Assembly (NCBI GenBank): GCA_903895845.1
Contig: CAITVK010000109.1
Coordinates: forward strand, 1-64,000
Direction of reading: 5' to 3'
Source of the DNA: an uncultured Chitinophagaceae bacterium
Lineage (GTDB): Bacteria > Bacteroidota > Bacteroidia > Chitinophagales > Chitinophagaceae
DNA length: 64,000 bases
Under the pieces are notes generated by a model, which worked only from the letters and a program-made list of their open reading frames with translations, was not told where the DNA came from and ran no database searches. Position numbers and translations under genes: made by a program. Shown here in pieces: positions 34,634-44,452 of this stretch (position 1 is its first letter; each line of letters starts with the position of its first letter).

Positions 34634-35719
34634 ATGAATCTTAATAATGTTTTTCTAAAGTCTTTCAGAATCGTATTGCTTCCCTTTGCCTTGTTGTATG
34701 GGTTGGTGGTTGTGATTAGAAACTGGTTATTCAATAAGAATTATCTTAAATCTGTTCCTTTCAATTTCCCTTTAATCTGTGTGGGCAACATTGCGGTGGG
34801 TGGTACGGGCAAATCACCGATGGTAGAATACCTGATAGACCTATTACATCCAACTTATAAGATTGCAACCGTAAGCAGGGGCTATAAACGCAAAACAAAG
34901 GGCTATGTGTTGGCAAATGATAAGTCTACCGCATTGGATATTGGGGACGAATCGATGCAGTTTCACCTGAAATATCCCGAAATAGCGGTTGCTGTAGGAG
35001 AGGAGCGGATGGATGCAATTCCACAATTGTTACACGATCAACCAGATCTGGATGCCATTATATTAGATGACGCTTTTCAGCATCGGGACATAAAGCCGGG
35101 ATTAAATATTGTATTGACAGAATATAGTAACCTATATGTGCACGATTTCTTTTTTCCTACCGGCGATTTAAGAGACCAGCATGCATCGATGAAAAGGGCA
35201 GAAATAATTGTGATTACCAAATGTCCTGCTGATTTATGGGAGGATAATAAACAGAAATTGTTACGTGCCATCAAACCTTTGCCCCATCAAAAAGTATTCT
35301 TCACTACTATAGAATATGGCATTCCATATCATATCCTTAATAAAGATAAAAGAACCATCAAAACAACGGATGAGGTATTGTTGGTATGTGGTATTGCCAA
35401 TCCGAAACCCATAAAAGAGTATTTGCACAAGTATGCCTATACCTATTATCAAAAGAATTATAGCGACCACCATATTTTTAGCATTGATGATCTGAGAGAT
35501 GTAAAAGAAAAGTACGAAGGCATTGACGCCAAGGAAAAATTTATATTAACTACCGAGAAAGATGCCGTACGTTTGGCAAAGTTTACGGACGAATTGGCAC
35601 AATTGCCCATTTATGTATTGCCCATCAAGCACAAATTCCTTTTTAATGAAGGAGAAGATTTTAATAAGTTGGTAATATCTTTTATCAATAGCATTTCAAA
35701 ACCCCAGCACAATGAGTAA
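34634..35719 (+). CDS. lpxK: Tetraacyldisaccharide 4'-kinase
   Basis: The product has 361 residues from the ATG at 34634; an in-frame start at 34598 would overlap the preceding gene. It phosphorylates the lipid A precursor at the 4' position on the inner face of the inner membrane. An N-terminal hydrophobic anchor (IVLLPFALLYGLVVVI, 13-28) precedes the P-loop VGGTGKSP (55-62), then TVSRGYKRKTKG, LDDAFQHRDI and TEKDAVRLAKF. The stop overlaps the start of rnr by 8 bases. Confidence 0.95.
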   Translation: MNLNNVFLKSFRIVLLPFALLYGLVVVIRNWLFNKNYLKSVPFNFPLICVGNIAVGGTGKSPMVEYLIDLLHPTYKIATVSRGYKRKTKGYVLANDKSTALDIGDESMQFHLKYPEIAVAVGEERMDAIPQLLHDQPDLDAIILDDAFQHRDIKPGLNIVLTEYSNLYVHDFFFPTGDLRDQHASMKRAEIIVITKCPADLWEDNKQKLLRAIKPLPHQKVFFTTIEYGIPYHILNKDKRTIKTTDEVLLVCGIANPKPIKEYLHKYAYTYYQKNYSDHHIFSIDDLRDVKEKYEGIDAKEKFILTTEKDAVRLAKFTDELAQLPIYVLPIKHKFLFNEGEDFNKLVISFINSISKPQHNE

Positions 35720-37766
35720 AAGTAGCAGTAGTAAAAAGAAAAATAAAACAACAAAACACACCCATCACATAACTACTGTGAAAGGGACACTAGAAATTAC
35801 GCGCAGCGGGATTGGCTATGTATTGATAGAAGATAAAAGCGGAGATGTGTTGGTAAGACCTGGAGATTTTAATACGGCATTGAATGGCGACGTTGTTCGG
35901 GTGCGTATTGTAAAGGAAAACCTAGCTAGCAAAAGAAAGGAGGGCCGTATTACGGAAGTAGTTACCCGCAAACAGAATGAGTTTATAGGACATATTCAAC
36001 TATCTACCAATTTTGCCTTCTTTGTTCCTGATACAGATAAGCCCATGCCCGATTTATTTATTCCATTGGATAAATTAAAAGGAGCAAAGCATAAAGACAA
36101 GGTGGTTGCTCGATTGGTAGAATGGGGCAAAGACGATAAGAAACCGGTTGGTGAGGTTATTAGTTTGTTGAAACCAGAAGATGAGAATGATGCAGCTATG
36201 AAAGAACTGTTGGCAGAAGCAGGCTTCCCACTTTCGTTCAGTGATACCGTAATGGAAGAGGCTTTGAGGTTGCCAGATGCCATCAGTAGTGCAGAAATAA
36301 AGAAACGAAAGGACTGTAGAGAGATACTCACTTTTACCATCGATCCAGTAGATGCCAAAGATTTTGATGATGCCTTATCTATCCGTAAGCTAAAGAATGG
36401 CAACTACGAAATTGGGGTTCATATTGCCGATGTGAGTCACTTTGTAGAACCTGAAACCGCTTTAGATGAAGAAGCATACAAACGTTCTACTTCGGTTTAT
36501 TTACCAGACAGGGTGAATCCGATGTTGCCCGAAAGGATTTCGAATGAGTTGTGTTCCTTACGCCCTAATGAAGATAAATGTACCTTCTCGGCTATCTTTC
36601 AGTTGACTACCAAAGGAGAAATAAAGCAATATTGGTTGGGGAAGACCGTGATACATTCCAATCATCGGTTTACTTATGAGGACGTTCAAGAGATTATTGA
36701 GAAAGGAGAGGGGATTTATAAAGAAGAAATTTTTGTATTGAATGATATTGCCAAACAATTGCGGAAACAACGTTTTGCACAAGGGGCAATCAATTTTTCT
36801 TCTCAGGAAGTTCGGTTTACTTTAGATGAAAAAGGAAAACCAATTGGAATCGTGGTAAAAGAAAGTAAAGAGGCACATCAGTTGATTGAAGAATTTATGT
36901 TGCTTGCCAATAAAACGGTGGCAGAAGCGGTGTTTAAGACAGAAGTAAACCATAAACCAGTGCCATTCCCTTATCGGGTTCACGATCAACCAGATGAAAA
37001 GAAGTTGCAACCTTTTATTGAATATGCCAAAAGATATGGGCATCAGTTTAATACGTCTACAGCAGAAAAGATTGCTGAAAGTTTCAACCAGATGTTAGCA
37101 GATGTTCATGGTAAACCAGAGCAACATGTTTTGGAACAATTAGGAATTCGCACGATGGCAAAGGCTGCTTATGCTACTAAGGATATTGGACACTATGGGT
37201 TGGCTTTTGAACACTATTGTCACTTCACTTCCCCTATCCGAAGGTATCCAGATGTGTTGGTGCATCGGGTTTTGGAAAGCATATTGGCAGGAAAACCCAT
37301 CATAGACAAGAAGATGGATGAAAAATGCAAACAAACAAGTGAGCGCGAACGTGCTGCCATGGAATGTGAACGTGCAGGTAATAAGTACAAGCAAGTAGAA
37401 TTTATGAAGTCCTATGTTGGTCAGGACTTTGAAGGGGTTATTAGTGGTGTAGCAAGCTTTGGTTTCTTTGTAGAGACGGTAGAACACAAATGCGAAGGCA
37501 TGGTAAGCATTATCAGCCTTAGTGATGTGGACGAATTTTATTTAGTTGAAGGAGATTATAGTCTTGCAGGTAAAAGAAGCGGTCGTAAGTTTAAGATGGG
37601 AGATAAGGTTTGGATTAAAGTAATCTCTGCTAACCTAGATAAACGTCAATTAGATTATGCTTGGGTAAATAAACCAATAACTGTAGGGGCAGAAGGTGAA
37701 GTTGAAGTAAAGACAACTGAAAAGAAAGTAGTGAAGAAGAGGAATCCTAAGCCGAAGAAGGGATAA
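35712..37766 (+). CDS. rnr: Ribonuclease R
   Basis: The 684-residue 3'-to-5' exoribonuclease of the RNB family has a basic N-terminus (SKKKNKTTKHTHH), then cold-shock-type OB domains. The RNB catalytic domain opens with IDPVDAKDFDDAL near 217, which holds the metal-binding Asp cluster, and includes HYGLAFEHYCHFTSPIRRY near 496. A C-terminal S1 domain (FEGVISGVASFGFFV near 576) leads to a Lys-rich tail (KKVVKKRNPKPKKG). It degrades structured RNA. It overlaps lpxK and ends at a hairpin terminator. Confidence 0.97.
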   Translation: MSKSSSSKKKNKTTKHTHHITTVKGTLEITRSGIGYVLIEDKSGDVLVRPGDFNTALNGDVVRVRIVKENLASKRKEGRITEVVTRKQNEFIGHIQLSTNFAFFVPDTDKPMPDLFIPLDKLKGAKHKDKVVARLVEWGKDDKKPVGEVISLLKPEDENDAAMKELLAEAGFPLSFSDTVMEEALRLPDAISSAEIKKRKDCREILTFTIDPVDAKDFDDALSIRKLKNGNYEIGVHIADVSHFVEPETALDEEAYKRSTSVYLPDRVNPMLPERISNELCSLRPNEDKCTFSAIFQLTTKGEIKQYWLGKTVIHSNHRFTYEDVQEIIEKGEGIYKEEIFVLNDIAKQLRKQRFAQGAINFSSQEVRFTLDEKGKPIGIVVKESKEAHQLIEEFMLLANKTVAEAVFKTEVNHKPVPFPYRVHDQPDEKKLQPFIEYAKRYGHQFNTSTAEKIAESFNQMLADVHGKPEQHVLEQLGIRTMAKAAYATKDIGHYGLAFEHYCHFTSPIRRYPDVLVHRVLESILAGKPIIDKKMDEKCKQTSERERAAMECERAGNKYKQVEFMKSYVGQDFEGVISGVASFGFFVETVEHKCEGMVSIISLSDVDEFYLVEGDYSLAGKRSGRKFKMGDKVWIKVISANLDKRQLDYAWVNKPITVGAEGEVEVKTTEKKVVKKRNPKPKKG

Positions 37767-37788
37767 AGTAGGTAAAGGGGGCATTATT

Positions 37789-37832
37789 AAAAAAGGCTGT
37801 TTCAAATGTAAAATTTGAAACAGCCTTTTTTG
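37789..37832. terminator. Bidirectional terminator between rnr and tRNA-Gln
   Basis: AAAAAAGGCTGTTTCAAAT (789-807 of 37 kb) pairs with 37813-37831 around GTAAA, with a T-run on each strand. It serves rnr (plus) and tRNA-Gln (minus), which converge here. Confidence 0.95.
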
Positions 37833-37903
37833 TTGGGTTACCAGGATTCGAACCTAGACAGACAGAACCAAAAACTGTAGTGCTACCATTACACAATAAC
37901 CCA
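37833..37903 (-). tRNA. tRNA-Gln (anticodon TTG)
   Basis: The 71-base cloverleaf has acceptor TGGGTTA/TAACCCA, D-arm GTGT..GCAC, an anticodon loop TTTTGGT giving TTG, and T-arm CTAGG-TTCGAAT-CCTGG. CCA is not encoded. The anticodon stem ACAGT/TCTGT has a T-T mismatch at the closing pair (31-39), which is otherwise paired in Gln tRNAs I know. Confidence 0.95.
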
Positions 37904-37936
37904 ATCCTCGTTGTTTCTGTTTCCAAAAGCGGAGTG

Positions 37937-37967
37937 CAAAAATAGGGGAGTGCTAGTGTTATAACAA
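37937..37967 (-). promoter_or_regulatory. Promoter of tRNA-Gln (TTG-N20-TATTTTTG)
   Basis: On the minus strand, TTG (37967-37965) is followed after 20 bases by TATTTTTGC (37944 downward), a full match to the Bacteroidota promoter pattern, 33 bases before the tRNA 5' end. Confidence 0.8.
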
Positions 37968-38139
37968 ATTTTTTTTAGGCTTTAGTGGTAATTTGTTTTT
38001 ACACGTTAAAGTGTGATTCATGAAATGAAAAGCTTTCTTCTTTTTTCAATGTGATATACAATGGACAACAAAAATTTTACTGCCTGTTGCAGATAAACCG
38101 AGTCAATTATTATTCCCTCTCTAATTCAATCAATAGCGT

Positions 38140-39339
38140 TTATCCCAATATCTCGTGTCCCATCTTGTCTCTCTTTGTTTGTAGATATTTTTCATTGTAT
38201 TGGTTGGGTTTTATCTCTAGTGGAACAATTTCTACAATCTCCAATCCGTATCCTCTAAGTGCAACTCTTTTTTTAGGATTATTGCTCATTAGCTTCAGCT
38301 TACTTGCCCCTAATAGTTTAAGGATCTGTGCCCCAACACCATAATCTCTTTCATCCATAGCAAAACCAAGATGCAGGTTCGCTTCTACAGTATCCATTCC
38401 TTCCTCCTGAAGTTTGTATGCCCTAAGCTTATTTAATAAACCAATTCCTCTCCCTTCCTGATTCATATACAAGATTACCCCTTTGCCTTCTGCTTCAATC
38501 ATTTGCATGGCTTTATGCAATTGTTCTCCACAGTCACACCTGAAACTTGCCAATATATCTCCTGTAAAACAACTACTATGCACACGGGTAAGAACAGGTT
38601 CATCCTTATTCCATTCTCCTTTTATCATTGCAAGATGTTCTGCATTACTGCTTTTATCTTTGAAAGCTACTAATTTAAAATGCCCATATTTCGTAGGCAT
38701 ATCCACGCGTACTTGCTCTTCAACCAAACTATCTATAGACAATCGATACTCGATAAGGTCTTTGATAGAGATTATTTTCAAGTCAAATTTTTCTGCAATC
38801 TTCTTAAGTTCAGGCAATCGGGCCATTGTTCCATCTTCATTCATCACTTCTACTAAAACGCCTGCTGGTTCAAAGCCAGCAAGTCTGGACAAATCTACTG
38901 TAGCTTCTGTATGACCTGTTCTACGAAGTACACCTCCAGATTTTGCTATCAATGGGAAGATATGTCCAGGTCTGCCAAGGTCAGTTGGTTTTGTATTTGG
39001 ATTAATTAATGCCTGTATGGTCTTGGATCTATCTGATGCAGATATTCCGGTAGACGTGTCATCAGAAATTAGATCAACAGAAACAGTGAACGCTGTTTCA
39101 TGCAAGGAGGTATTTGAACTTACCATTGGTTTTAAATCCAACTCGGCACAGCGCTCTTCAGTAAGGGCTGCGCATATTAGTCCTCTACCTTCTTTACTCA
39201 TAAAATTGATGGCTTCGGGTGTTGCAAACCTCGCTGCCATTATAAAGTCACCTTCGTTTTCGCGATCTTCATCATCAACTACAATAACCATTTCTCCACG
39301 CTTTATCGCCTCAATACCTGCTTCTATCTTGTCTAACAT
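38140..39339 (-). CDS. ribBA: Bifunctional DHBP synthase / GTP cyclohydrolase II
   Basis: The 399-residue enzyme supplies both early precursors of riboflavin. The N-terminal RibB half contains [32 protein letters not shown] and DRSKTIQAL. The C-terminal RibA half contains the zinc-binding [20 protein letters not shown] region, [14 protein letters not shown] and GVGAQIL. The fusion is the usual bacterial RibBA form. No FMN riboswitch was seen upstream. It is transcribed alone. Confidence 0.97.
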   Translation of the reverse strand: MLDKIEAGIEAIKRGEMVIVVDDEDRENEGDFIMAARFATPEAINFMSKEGRGLICAALTEERCAELDLKPMVSSNTSLHETAFTVSVDLISDDTSTGISASDRSKTIQALINPNTKPTDLGRPGHIFPLIAKSGGVLRRTGHTEATVDLSRLAGFEPAGVLVEVMNEDGTMARLPELKKIAEKFDLKIISIKDLIEYRLSIDSLVEEQVRVDMPTKYGHFKLVAFKDKSSNAEHLAMIKGEWNKDEPVLTRVHSSCFTGDILASFRCDCGEQLHKAMQMIEAEGKGVILYMNQEGRGIGLLNKLRAYKLQEEGMDTVEANLHLGFAMDERDYGVGAQILKLLGASKLKLMSNNPKKRVALRGYGLEIVEIVPLEIKPNQYNEKYLQTKRDKMGHEILG

Positions 39340-39859
39340 TCAATTAATTTTTTGTAAAAATAAGAGAGGATAATTTATTAATCCCAATATTCACACTTCT
39401 ATTACACCATTGCGATAGCAAGTGTTCATAAGGTATTCAAGAAAACATAGTTATTGCTTGCAGTGTAATCGGAAAAGTTATAAAAAACATGGTATGTATT
39501 ATGGCATTCACAGTACTTTATGTAACGATATTAATGTTTGACACATTGTTGGTAAAGAATAACCACAGCAATTATTAGCTTTTCATCTACTAAAATAGCA
39601 GGTGCCCGTCCTCAGCTAATGTCTACTTCTCTCGTTAAAGTCTAGAGGGGAAGTACACGAGTGATGTATGTGTATTCGCTGAGATCTCTGATAGCAATCA
39701 TCTTTTATATTCATACGTGATTAACTAATAAAATAATCGAACAAGTTTCCCCAATAAAATCGTTAAAGTTCTCCCATTAGACAGTTTGAGTACCAATCTC
39801 AAATCATTAAGCATTGGTTATCAACTGCTAAAACTAATCTTTAATCACTAAAATTGGTT
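39340..39859. other. Gene-free region between divergent ribBA and the histidine kinase
   Basis: About 500 bases hold no credible coding frame, tRNA or riboswitch that I can recognise. There is no tandem array of the 21-bp type here. Function not seen. Confidence 0.5.
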
Positions 39860-39866
39860 TACTTTG
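39860..39866 (+). promoter_or_regulatory. Candidate -7 element of the histidine kinase
   Basis: TACTTTG, the shortened box also seen before the NlpC/P60 gene, lies 16 bases before the ATG at 39883. Confidence 0.4.
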
Positions 39867-39882
39867 GGCGAAACTTAGAAGG

Positions 39883-41439
39883 ATGTTTAAAGAGAGGACG
39901 TTTGTAATTGTACTATTTTGTTCGGTGCTCACTGTTTCTACGGTTGTATTGCAATATTTAAACCCCGCCCAAGGCTTTCTCGATGGCGGACTCATTGCCG
40001 CAATACTCCTGACAATGTTCATCAAAGATGATTTATATACCAAGCTTTTTGGCATCGTCAGTCTGATATTTATCATCATCGAATCGTTCTTCCCCAGCGA
40101 AAATACTTCCAAGTGGCAGGTAATATTGCAACACCTTTTCCCTGCTATAATCGTTGTCATAACAACCCTTTCTGTGATGTACATCAAACGATTATACTTG
40201 TCTATGGAATCGGAGGAGCGACAATTGAATGCCTTGTTCGAGTTTGCCACGGAAGGAATTATATTGACCAATAAAGATGGAAAAATCGTATTGGCAAACC
40301 CGGCAGTTACTAATCTTTTTAAATATGACAAGCAAGATCTCATCGGAAAACCCATCGAAATACTCATACCCACCCGCTTTCACCACAACCACGGCAGTCA
40401 TCGTGAAAGTTTTTACAATAATCCCTCCAACAGGTCAATGGGGCGTGGACGCGACCTCTTTGGCATCACTAAAAATGGCACTGAAATCCCGTTGGAAGTA
40501 AGTCTTAGCTATTACAAGCAAAAAGGAGAGTTTTTTGTAATCGCTTTTGTTGTAGACATTACCCAAAGAAAGCGGCAGGAAGCAACATTATTAGAACAAA
40601 ACAATAAATTGGAACAGATATCGGCTACGATTAAGAAACTGAACATCGAGCTTGAAGATAAGGTAGAACAAAGGACGCTGATACTGAAAGAGGCACTGCA
40701 ACAACTAGAGGTTTCGCAACAGGAACTAAGTGAGGCATTGCAGAAAGAAAAGGAATTGAGTGAGATAAAATCACGCTTTGTATCGATGGCTTCCCACGAA
40801 TTCCGCACACCGCTTAGCACAGTCCTTTCCTCCGCAGCCCTTATTGGGAGATATACCAAAGAAGAGGAACAAATAAATCGTGATAAACACATAAAAAAGA
40901 TAAAAGAATCGGTAAAACACCTGAACGACCTCTTGGAAGACTTCCTATCGCTTGGCAAACTCGAAGAAGGACGTGTACAGGCAGAAATTCTAGACTTTGA
41001 AGTGAAGGGATTTGTAGAAGAAATATTAGATGAACTAGGCGCTGTGAAAAAAGAAGGACAATCGATTGTACTAAGCTACAATGGAGACGATGAATTTAGG
41101 ACGGACAAGAGATTACTCAAAAACATTTTATTGAACCTATTGAGCAATGCCATCAAATTCTCTAATGAAAAGGGAATAATATTATTGACAATCAATAACA
41201 ATAGCCATCTGTTAAATATAATTGTAAAAGATAGTGGAATAGGTATTTCTGAAGAAGACCAGACGCACTTGTTCAGTAGTTTCTATCGTGGAAGTAACGC
41301 AACAAACATACAAGGCACTGGCTTGGGACTCCATATCGTAAAGCGCTACACCGATATTTTGCAAGGAAGTATCGAGCTAAAAAGTAAGATTGGCGAGGGT
41401 ACAATAATAACGGTAGAACTGCCCAAACTGAGTTTTTAA
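39883..41439 (+). CDS. PAS-domain membrane sensor histidine kinase
   Basis: The product has 518 residues. Three hydrophobic segments occupy about residues 8-105, followed by a PAS domain (about 112-230; ALFEFATEGIILTNKDGKI, GKPIEILIP, FVVDITQRKR). A coiled coil reaches to about 290. The HisKA phospho-acceptor is H305 in MASHEFRTPLST, and the HATPase has KNILLNLLSNAIKFS (N box), VKDSGIGIS (G1) and GTGLGLHIVKRY (G2). It is a complete orthodox kinase. No response-regulator gene adjoins it, so the partner must be elsewhere. The signal sensed by the PAS domain is unknown. Confidence 0.93.
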   Translation: MFKERTFVIVLFCSVLTVSTVVLQYLNPAQGFLDGGLIAAILLTMFIKDDLYTKLFGIVSLIFIIIESFFPSENTSKWQVILQHLFPAIIVVITTLSVMYIKRLYLSMESEERQLNALFEFATEGIILTNKDGKIVLANPAVTNLFKYDKQDLIGKPIEILIPTRFHHNHGSHRESFYNNPSNRSMGRGRDLFGITKNGTEIPLEVSLSYYKQKGEFFVIAFVVDITQRKRQEATLLEQNNKLEQISATIKKLNIELEDKVEQRTLILKEALQQLEVSQQELSEALQKEKELSEIKSRFVSMASHEFRTPLSTVLSSAALIGRYTKEEEQINRDKHIKKIKESVKHLNDLLEDFLSLGKLEEGRVQAEILDFEVKGFVEEILDELGAVKKEGQSIVLSYNGDDEFRTDKRLLKNILLNLLSNAIKFSNEKGIILLTINNNSHLLNIIVKDSGIGISEEDQTHLFSSFYRGSNATNIQGTGLGLHIVKRYTDILQGSIELKSKIGEGTIITVELPKLSF

Positions 41440-41542
41440 TGATTAGGGATTAATGTTTAGTAATTGATACAGCCCCGACAATAAACCATAAAAAGGCATA
41501 GACAAACAGTAAATTAACCAATAGAAAACGTTACAAAAGGCA

Positions 41543-43204
41543 ATGAAGCGGATTTTTATATTAATAATTGGGTTAGTGGGATTTATCAGTTCCCAAGCAC
41601 AACTGATGCAGGCAAAGGAGGTATTTACCCACGCAGATACCCTAAGAGGAAGCGACAATGAGAACAGGAATTGGTGGGATGTGATGCATTATTATATCAT
41701 TGTTGCACCAGATTATTCAACTAAAACAATTGAAGGGACTTGTATTATTGAATTTAAAGTATTAAGAGAAGGAAAAACTATGCAAATAGACCTTCAAGAT
41801 TCGTTGGTAATTGACCAAATTGAACTTTTTGAACGTCAAAAAACCAAAAGTTATCGGAATACATATATTCAGTTCAAAAAAAAAGATGGAGTATATTTAT
41901 TAACAATGCCAAGTAACCTGGAAAACCCTTCTATAGAAATAAAATATCACGGAAAACCACGAGAAGCGGTTAATCCCCCTTGGGATGGTGGCTGGGTATG
42001 GACAAAAGACAGCTTAGGCAACCCGTGGATGAGTGTTGCAGCCCAAGGATTGGGAGCAAGTAGTTGGTTTCCTTGTAAAGATATTCAAAGTGATGAACCG
42101 GATAGTGGAGCTGCTGTTATGATTGTTTTTCCTGATTCTCTAATGTTTGTTGGAAATGGCACGAAATGGAAGAAGAACGATTTCACAAATGTCAACTTTA
42201 AAACGTGGAGAGTAACCAATCCCATAAACACCTACGATATTATCCCTTACATCGGCAAATACACCAACTTCGATGATACATACCAAGGAGAGGGTGGAAA
42301 ATTAGACCTCAGCTATTGGGTAATGCCTTATAATCTGGAAAAAGCCAAGAAACAATTTGCACAAGTGAAGCCGATGCTACAATGTTTTGAGTATTGGTTT
42401 GGGAAATATCCTTTTTATGAAGATAGCTATAAACTAGTAGAAGCTCCTTACCTGGGAATGGAGAACCAAAGCAATATCGCCTACGGAAATAAATATATAA
42501 ATGGTTATCATGGCTCAGATTTAAGCGCAAGTGGCTGGGGATTGAAGTGGGACTTTATCATCATCCACGAAAGCGCACATGAATGGTGGGGCAATAGCAT
42601 CACTTCCAAAGACATTGCCGACATGTGGATACACGAGTCATTTGCCAACTACGCCGAAACACTATATACCGAATGGCTTTTTGGTAAAGAAGCAGGAAAT
42701 GAATATTGTATTGGCACCAGAAAGCGCATCTTGAACGACAAACCCATCATCGGTCCTTATGGCGTAAACAAAGAAGGCAGTGGCGACATGTATTACAAAG
42801 GCGGAAACATGATTCACAACATCAGGCACATCATCAACAACGATAGTCTGTTCAGGAATATCCTTCGGGGACTAAATACAACTTTCTATCATCAGACAGT
42901 AACCACCGAGCAAATAGAAGCTTACATAAATAAACATTCAGGCATTGATTTTCAAAAGGTTTTCGACCAATACCTGCGCACAACTCAAATCCCTACACTA
43001 ACTTTTGTACTGGATAAATCAAAGCAGCAAGTAACGCTCCACTGGACAAACTGCGTTGAGGGGTTCAATATGCCAGTCACCATCCCAATAACCTCAAAGC
43101 ACTTGACAGTCACCACCCAAGAACAGTCATTTCCCCTAACCAAGGAAGAGTTGGACTGGTTTACGACAAAGAACCTGTTGAATACTTATTATATAAGGCT
43201 ATAA
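41543..43204 (+). CDS. Secreted M1-family metallopeptidase
   Basis: The 553-residue product has a signal peptide, MKRIFILIIGLVGFISSQAQ. It has the M1 beta-sandwich N-domain, the exopeptidase-type GMENQSNIAYG, the zinc site HESAH (342-346) and the third ligand E365 in WIHESFANYAE, exactly at the HEXXH-X18-E spacing. It is shorter than full aminopeptidase N and lacks the long C-terminal helical domain. It probably trims peptides in the periplasm. It lies between the kinase and a repeat-rich gap. Confidence 0.93.
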   Translation: MKRIFILIIGLVGFISSQAQLMQAKEVFTHADTLRGSDNENRNWWDVMHYYIIVAPDYSTKTIEGTCIIEFKVLREGKTMQIDLQDSLVIDQIELFERQKTKSYRNTYIQFKKKDGVYLLTMPSNLENPSIEIKYHGKPREAVNPPWDGGWVWTKDSLGNPWMSVAAQGLGASSWFPCKDIQSDEPDSGAAVMIVFPDSLMFVGNGTKWKKNDFTNVNFKTWRVTNPINTYDIIPYIGKYTNFDDTYQGEGGKLDLSYWVMPYNLEKAKKQFAQVKPMLQCFEYWFGKYPFYEDSYKLVEAPYLGMENQSNIAYGNKYINGYHGSDLSASGWGLKWDFIIIHESAHEWWGNSITSKDIADMWIHESFANYAETLYTEWLFGKEAGNEYCIGTRKRILNDKPIIGPYGVNKEGSGDMYYKGGNMIHNIRHIINNDSLFRNILRGLNTTFYHQTVTTEQIEAYINKHSGIDFQKVFDQYLRTTQIPTLTFVLDKSKQQVTLHWTNCVEGFNMPVTIPITSKHLTVTTQEQSFPLTKEELDWFTTKNLLNTYYIRL

Positions 43205-43348
43205 AGAATAAGAAAAAAGTGAGGAGGGTAAGTGAGGAAAATAGATAATACCTCATAACCTAATATCTATGACTCTTTGCCTTACTCCTCATAACTTATT
43301 ACTCCTTATAACTTATGAAGTATGCCTTATGACTTATAACTTATCAAT
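43205..43348. repeat. Intergenic repeat, CATAACTTAT-word type
   Basis: GTGAGGAGGGTAAGTGAGG on the left faces CCTTACTCCTCATAACTTAT-type words on the right, with many 7-8-base words of the form CTTATAA and CTCATAA. It fills the leader of the following gene. Confidence 0.7.
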
Positions 43349-43356
43349 TACTTTTG
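43349..43356 (+). promoter_or_regulatory. Candidate -7 element (TACTTTTG)
   Basis: TACTTTTGC matches TAnnTTTGC, 15 bases before the ATG at 43371. It lies at the right edge of the repeat and supports that start codon over upstream ones. Confidence 0.5.
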
Positions 43357-43370
43357 CAAAAACGCTCGGC

Positions 43371-44447
43371 ATGAAAAATAGTTATAATATACTTACCGGT
43401 AGCAAGATACAAAATGGCCTTAAACTGTTAGTCTTGGTACTTCTCCTCTCCTGCTATAGTCAGTTAAAGGCACAACTTGATTTTAGTCCGTTAGACAAAA
43501 AGCTAAACACTTATAAGCTAGAGTTGGGCATCAACTACGCCTGCCTCATAGAAAAAGATGGAAAAGTACTTTTTAAGAAAGAAAGCCCCGATTTTGATGT
43601 CAAAACCAGTGGCACTTTAGGCAGCACCAGTCAATGGTTGACCGCGGCGTTGGTAATGAGTTTTGTGGACCAAGGCAAGTTGTCGCTAGATGACAATATA
43701 ACTCAATACCTACCCATATTTGCTGAGTATGGCAAGAAATACATAACGCTGCGCCATTGCCTTGCAGGTCAGACAGGAATAGAAGCGCCCAAAGGAATAG
43801 CTAAACTGTTTGAAAAGAATAGGTTCGAAAGCCTGGAGGAAGAAGTAAATTCTTATGCCAATAAACATGAGATACTATATAACCCTGGCACTGCTTTCAT
43901 GTATAACTCCATCGGATTGAACTTGGCAGCAAGGATAGTAGAAGTTGTTTCTAAGAAGAGCTTCGAACAGATGATGATGGAAAGGATTGTGCATCCGCTA
44001 GCCATGAAATCAACTTCCTTCAGCGACAATGACCGGGTAACTCCTGCAAGTAGTGGAACAGCTAGTGCATTGGACATGACAAACTTTATGACCATGATTT
44101 TGAATAAGGGAATATTCAATGGTAAACGGATCTTGAGTGAGAAAGCCGTTGTCGACATGGAAACACTACAAATTGATGCCAGTTTGATGAAAGACCTCCC
44201 TCCATCACTTACCGGATTTACTTATGGAGTGGGAGAATGGGTGCTAGACAAAGATGCCAACGGACAAAGCACTGTAATCGGTTTCCCAAACATGTATGGT
44301 TCTCTGTTTTTTGTTGATAAATGCAAGGGATACACCTTCGCCCTGCTAACTAAAAGCTTACAGATGGAAAGTAAAAAGGAAACATACCTCGCCATCAAGA
44401 AGATAGTAGATGGTATCATCCAAGATAACGGATGTGCCACTAAGTAG
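43371..44447 (+). CDS. Beta-lactamase/DD-peptidase-fold protein with degenerate active site
   Basis: The product has 358 residues from the ATG at 43371; upstream starts lie in repeat words. An N-terminal signal (GLKLLVLVLLLSCYSQLKAQ) may end in a lipobox-like Cys28. The fold is that of serine beta-lactamase-related hydrolases: LTAALVMSFVDQGKLSLDDN near 90, ITLRHCLAGQTGI near 125, LNLAARIVEVV near 183. The three catalytic motifs are all altered. The SxxK position reads STSQ (85-88), the YxN position reads YNS (178-180), and no HxG or KTG is seen where FPNMYGSLFFVDK stands. It is probably a binding or scaffold pseudoenzyme. A shifted active site cannot be excluded. Confidence 0.8.
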   Translation: MKNSYNILTGSKIQNGLKLLVLVLLLSCYSQLKAQLDFSPLDKKLNTYKLELGINYACLIEKDGKVLFKKESPDFDVKTSGTLGSTSQWLTAALVMSFVDQGKLSLDDNITQYLPIFAEYGKKYITLRHCLAGQTGIEAPKGIAKLFEKNRFESLEEEVNSYANKHEILYNPGTAFMYNSIGLNLAARIVEVVSKKSFEQMMMERIVHPLAMKSTSFSDNDRVTPASSGTASALDMTNFMTMILNKGIFNGKRILSEKAVVDMETLQIDASLMKDLPPSLTGFTYGVGEWVLDKDANGQSTVIGFPNMYGSLFFVDKCKGYTFALLTKSLQMESKKETYLAIKKIVDGIIQDNGCATK

Positions 44448-44452
44448 ATTGC

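Noticed and set aside
34598..34634. Upstream start for lpxK
   Set aside because: It would overlap the end of the DUF3226 gene; the ATG at 34634 gives the usual LpxK N-terminal anchor.
39340..39859. FMN riboswitch upstream of ribBA
   Set aside because: None of the conserved RFN blocks (such as the GGGGCAAA/CCGGCGGT elements) could be found on either strand.
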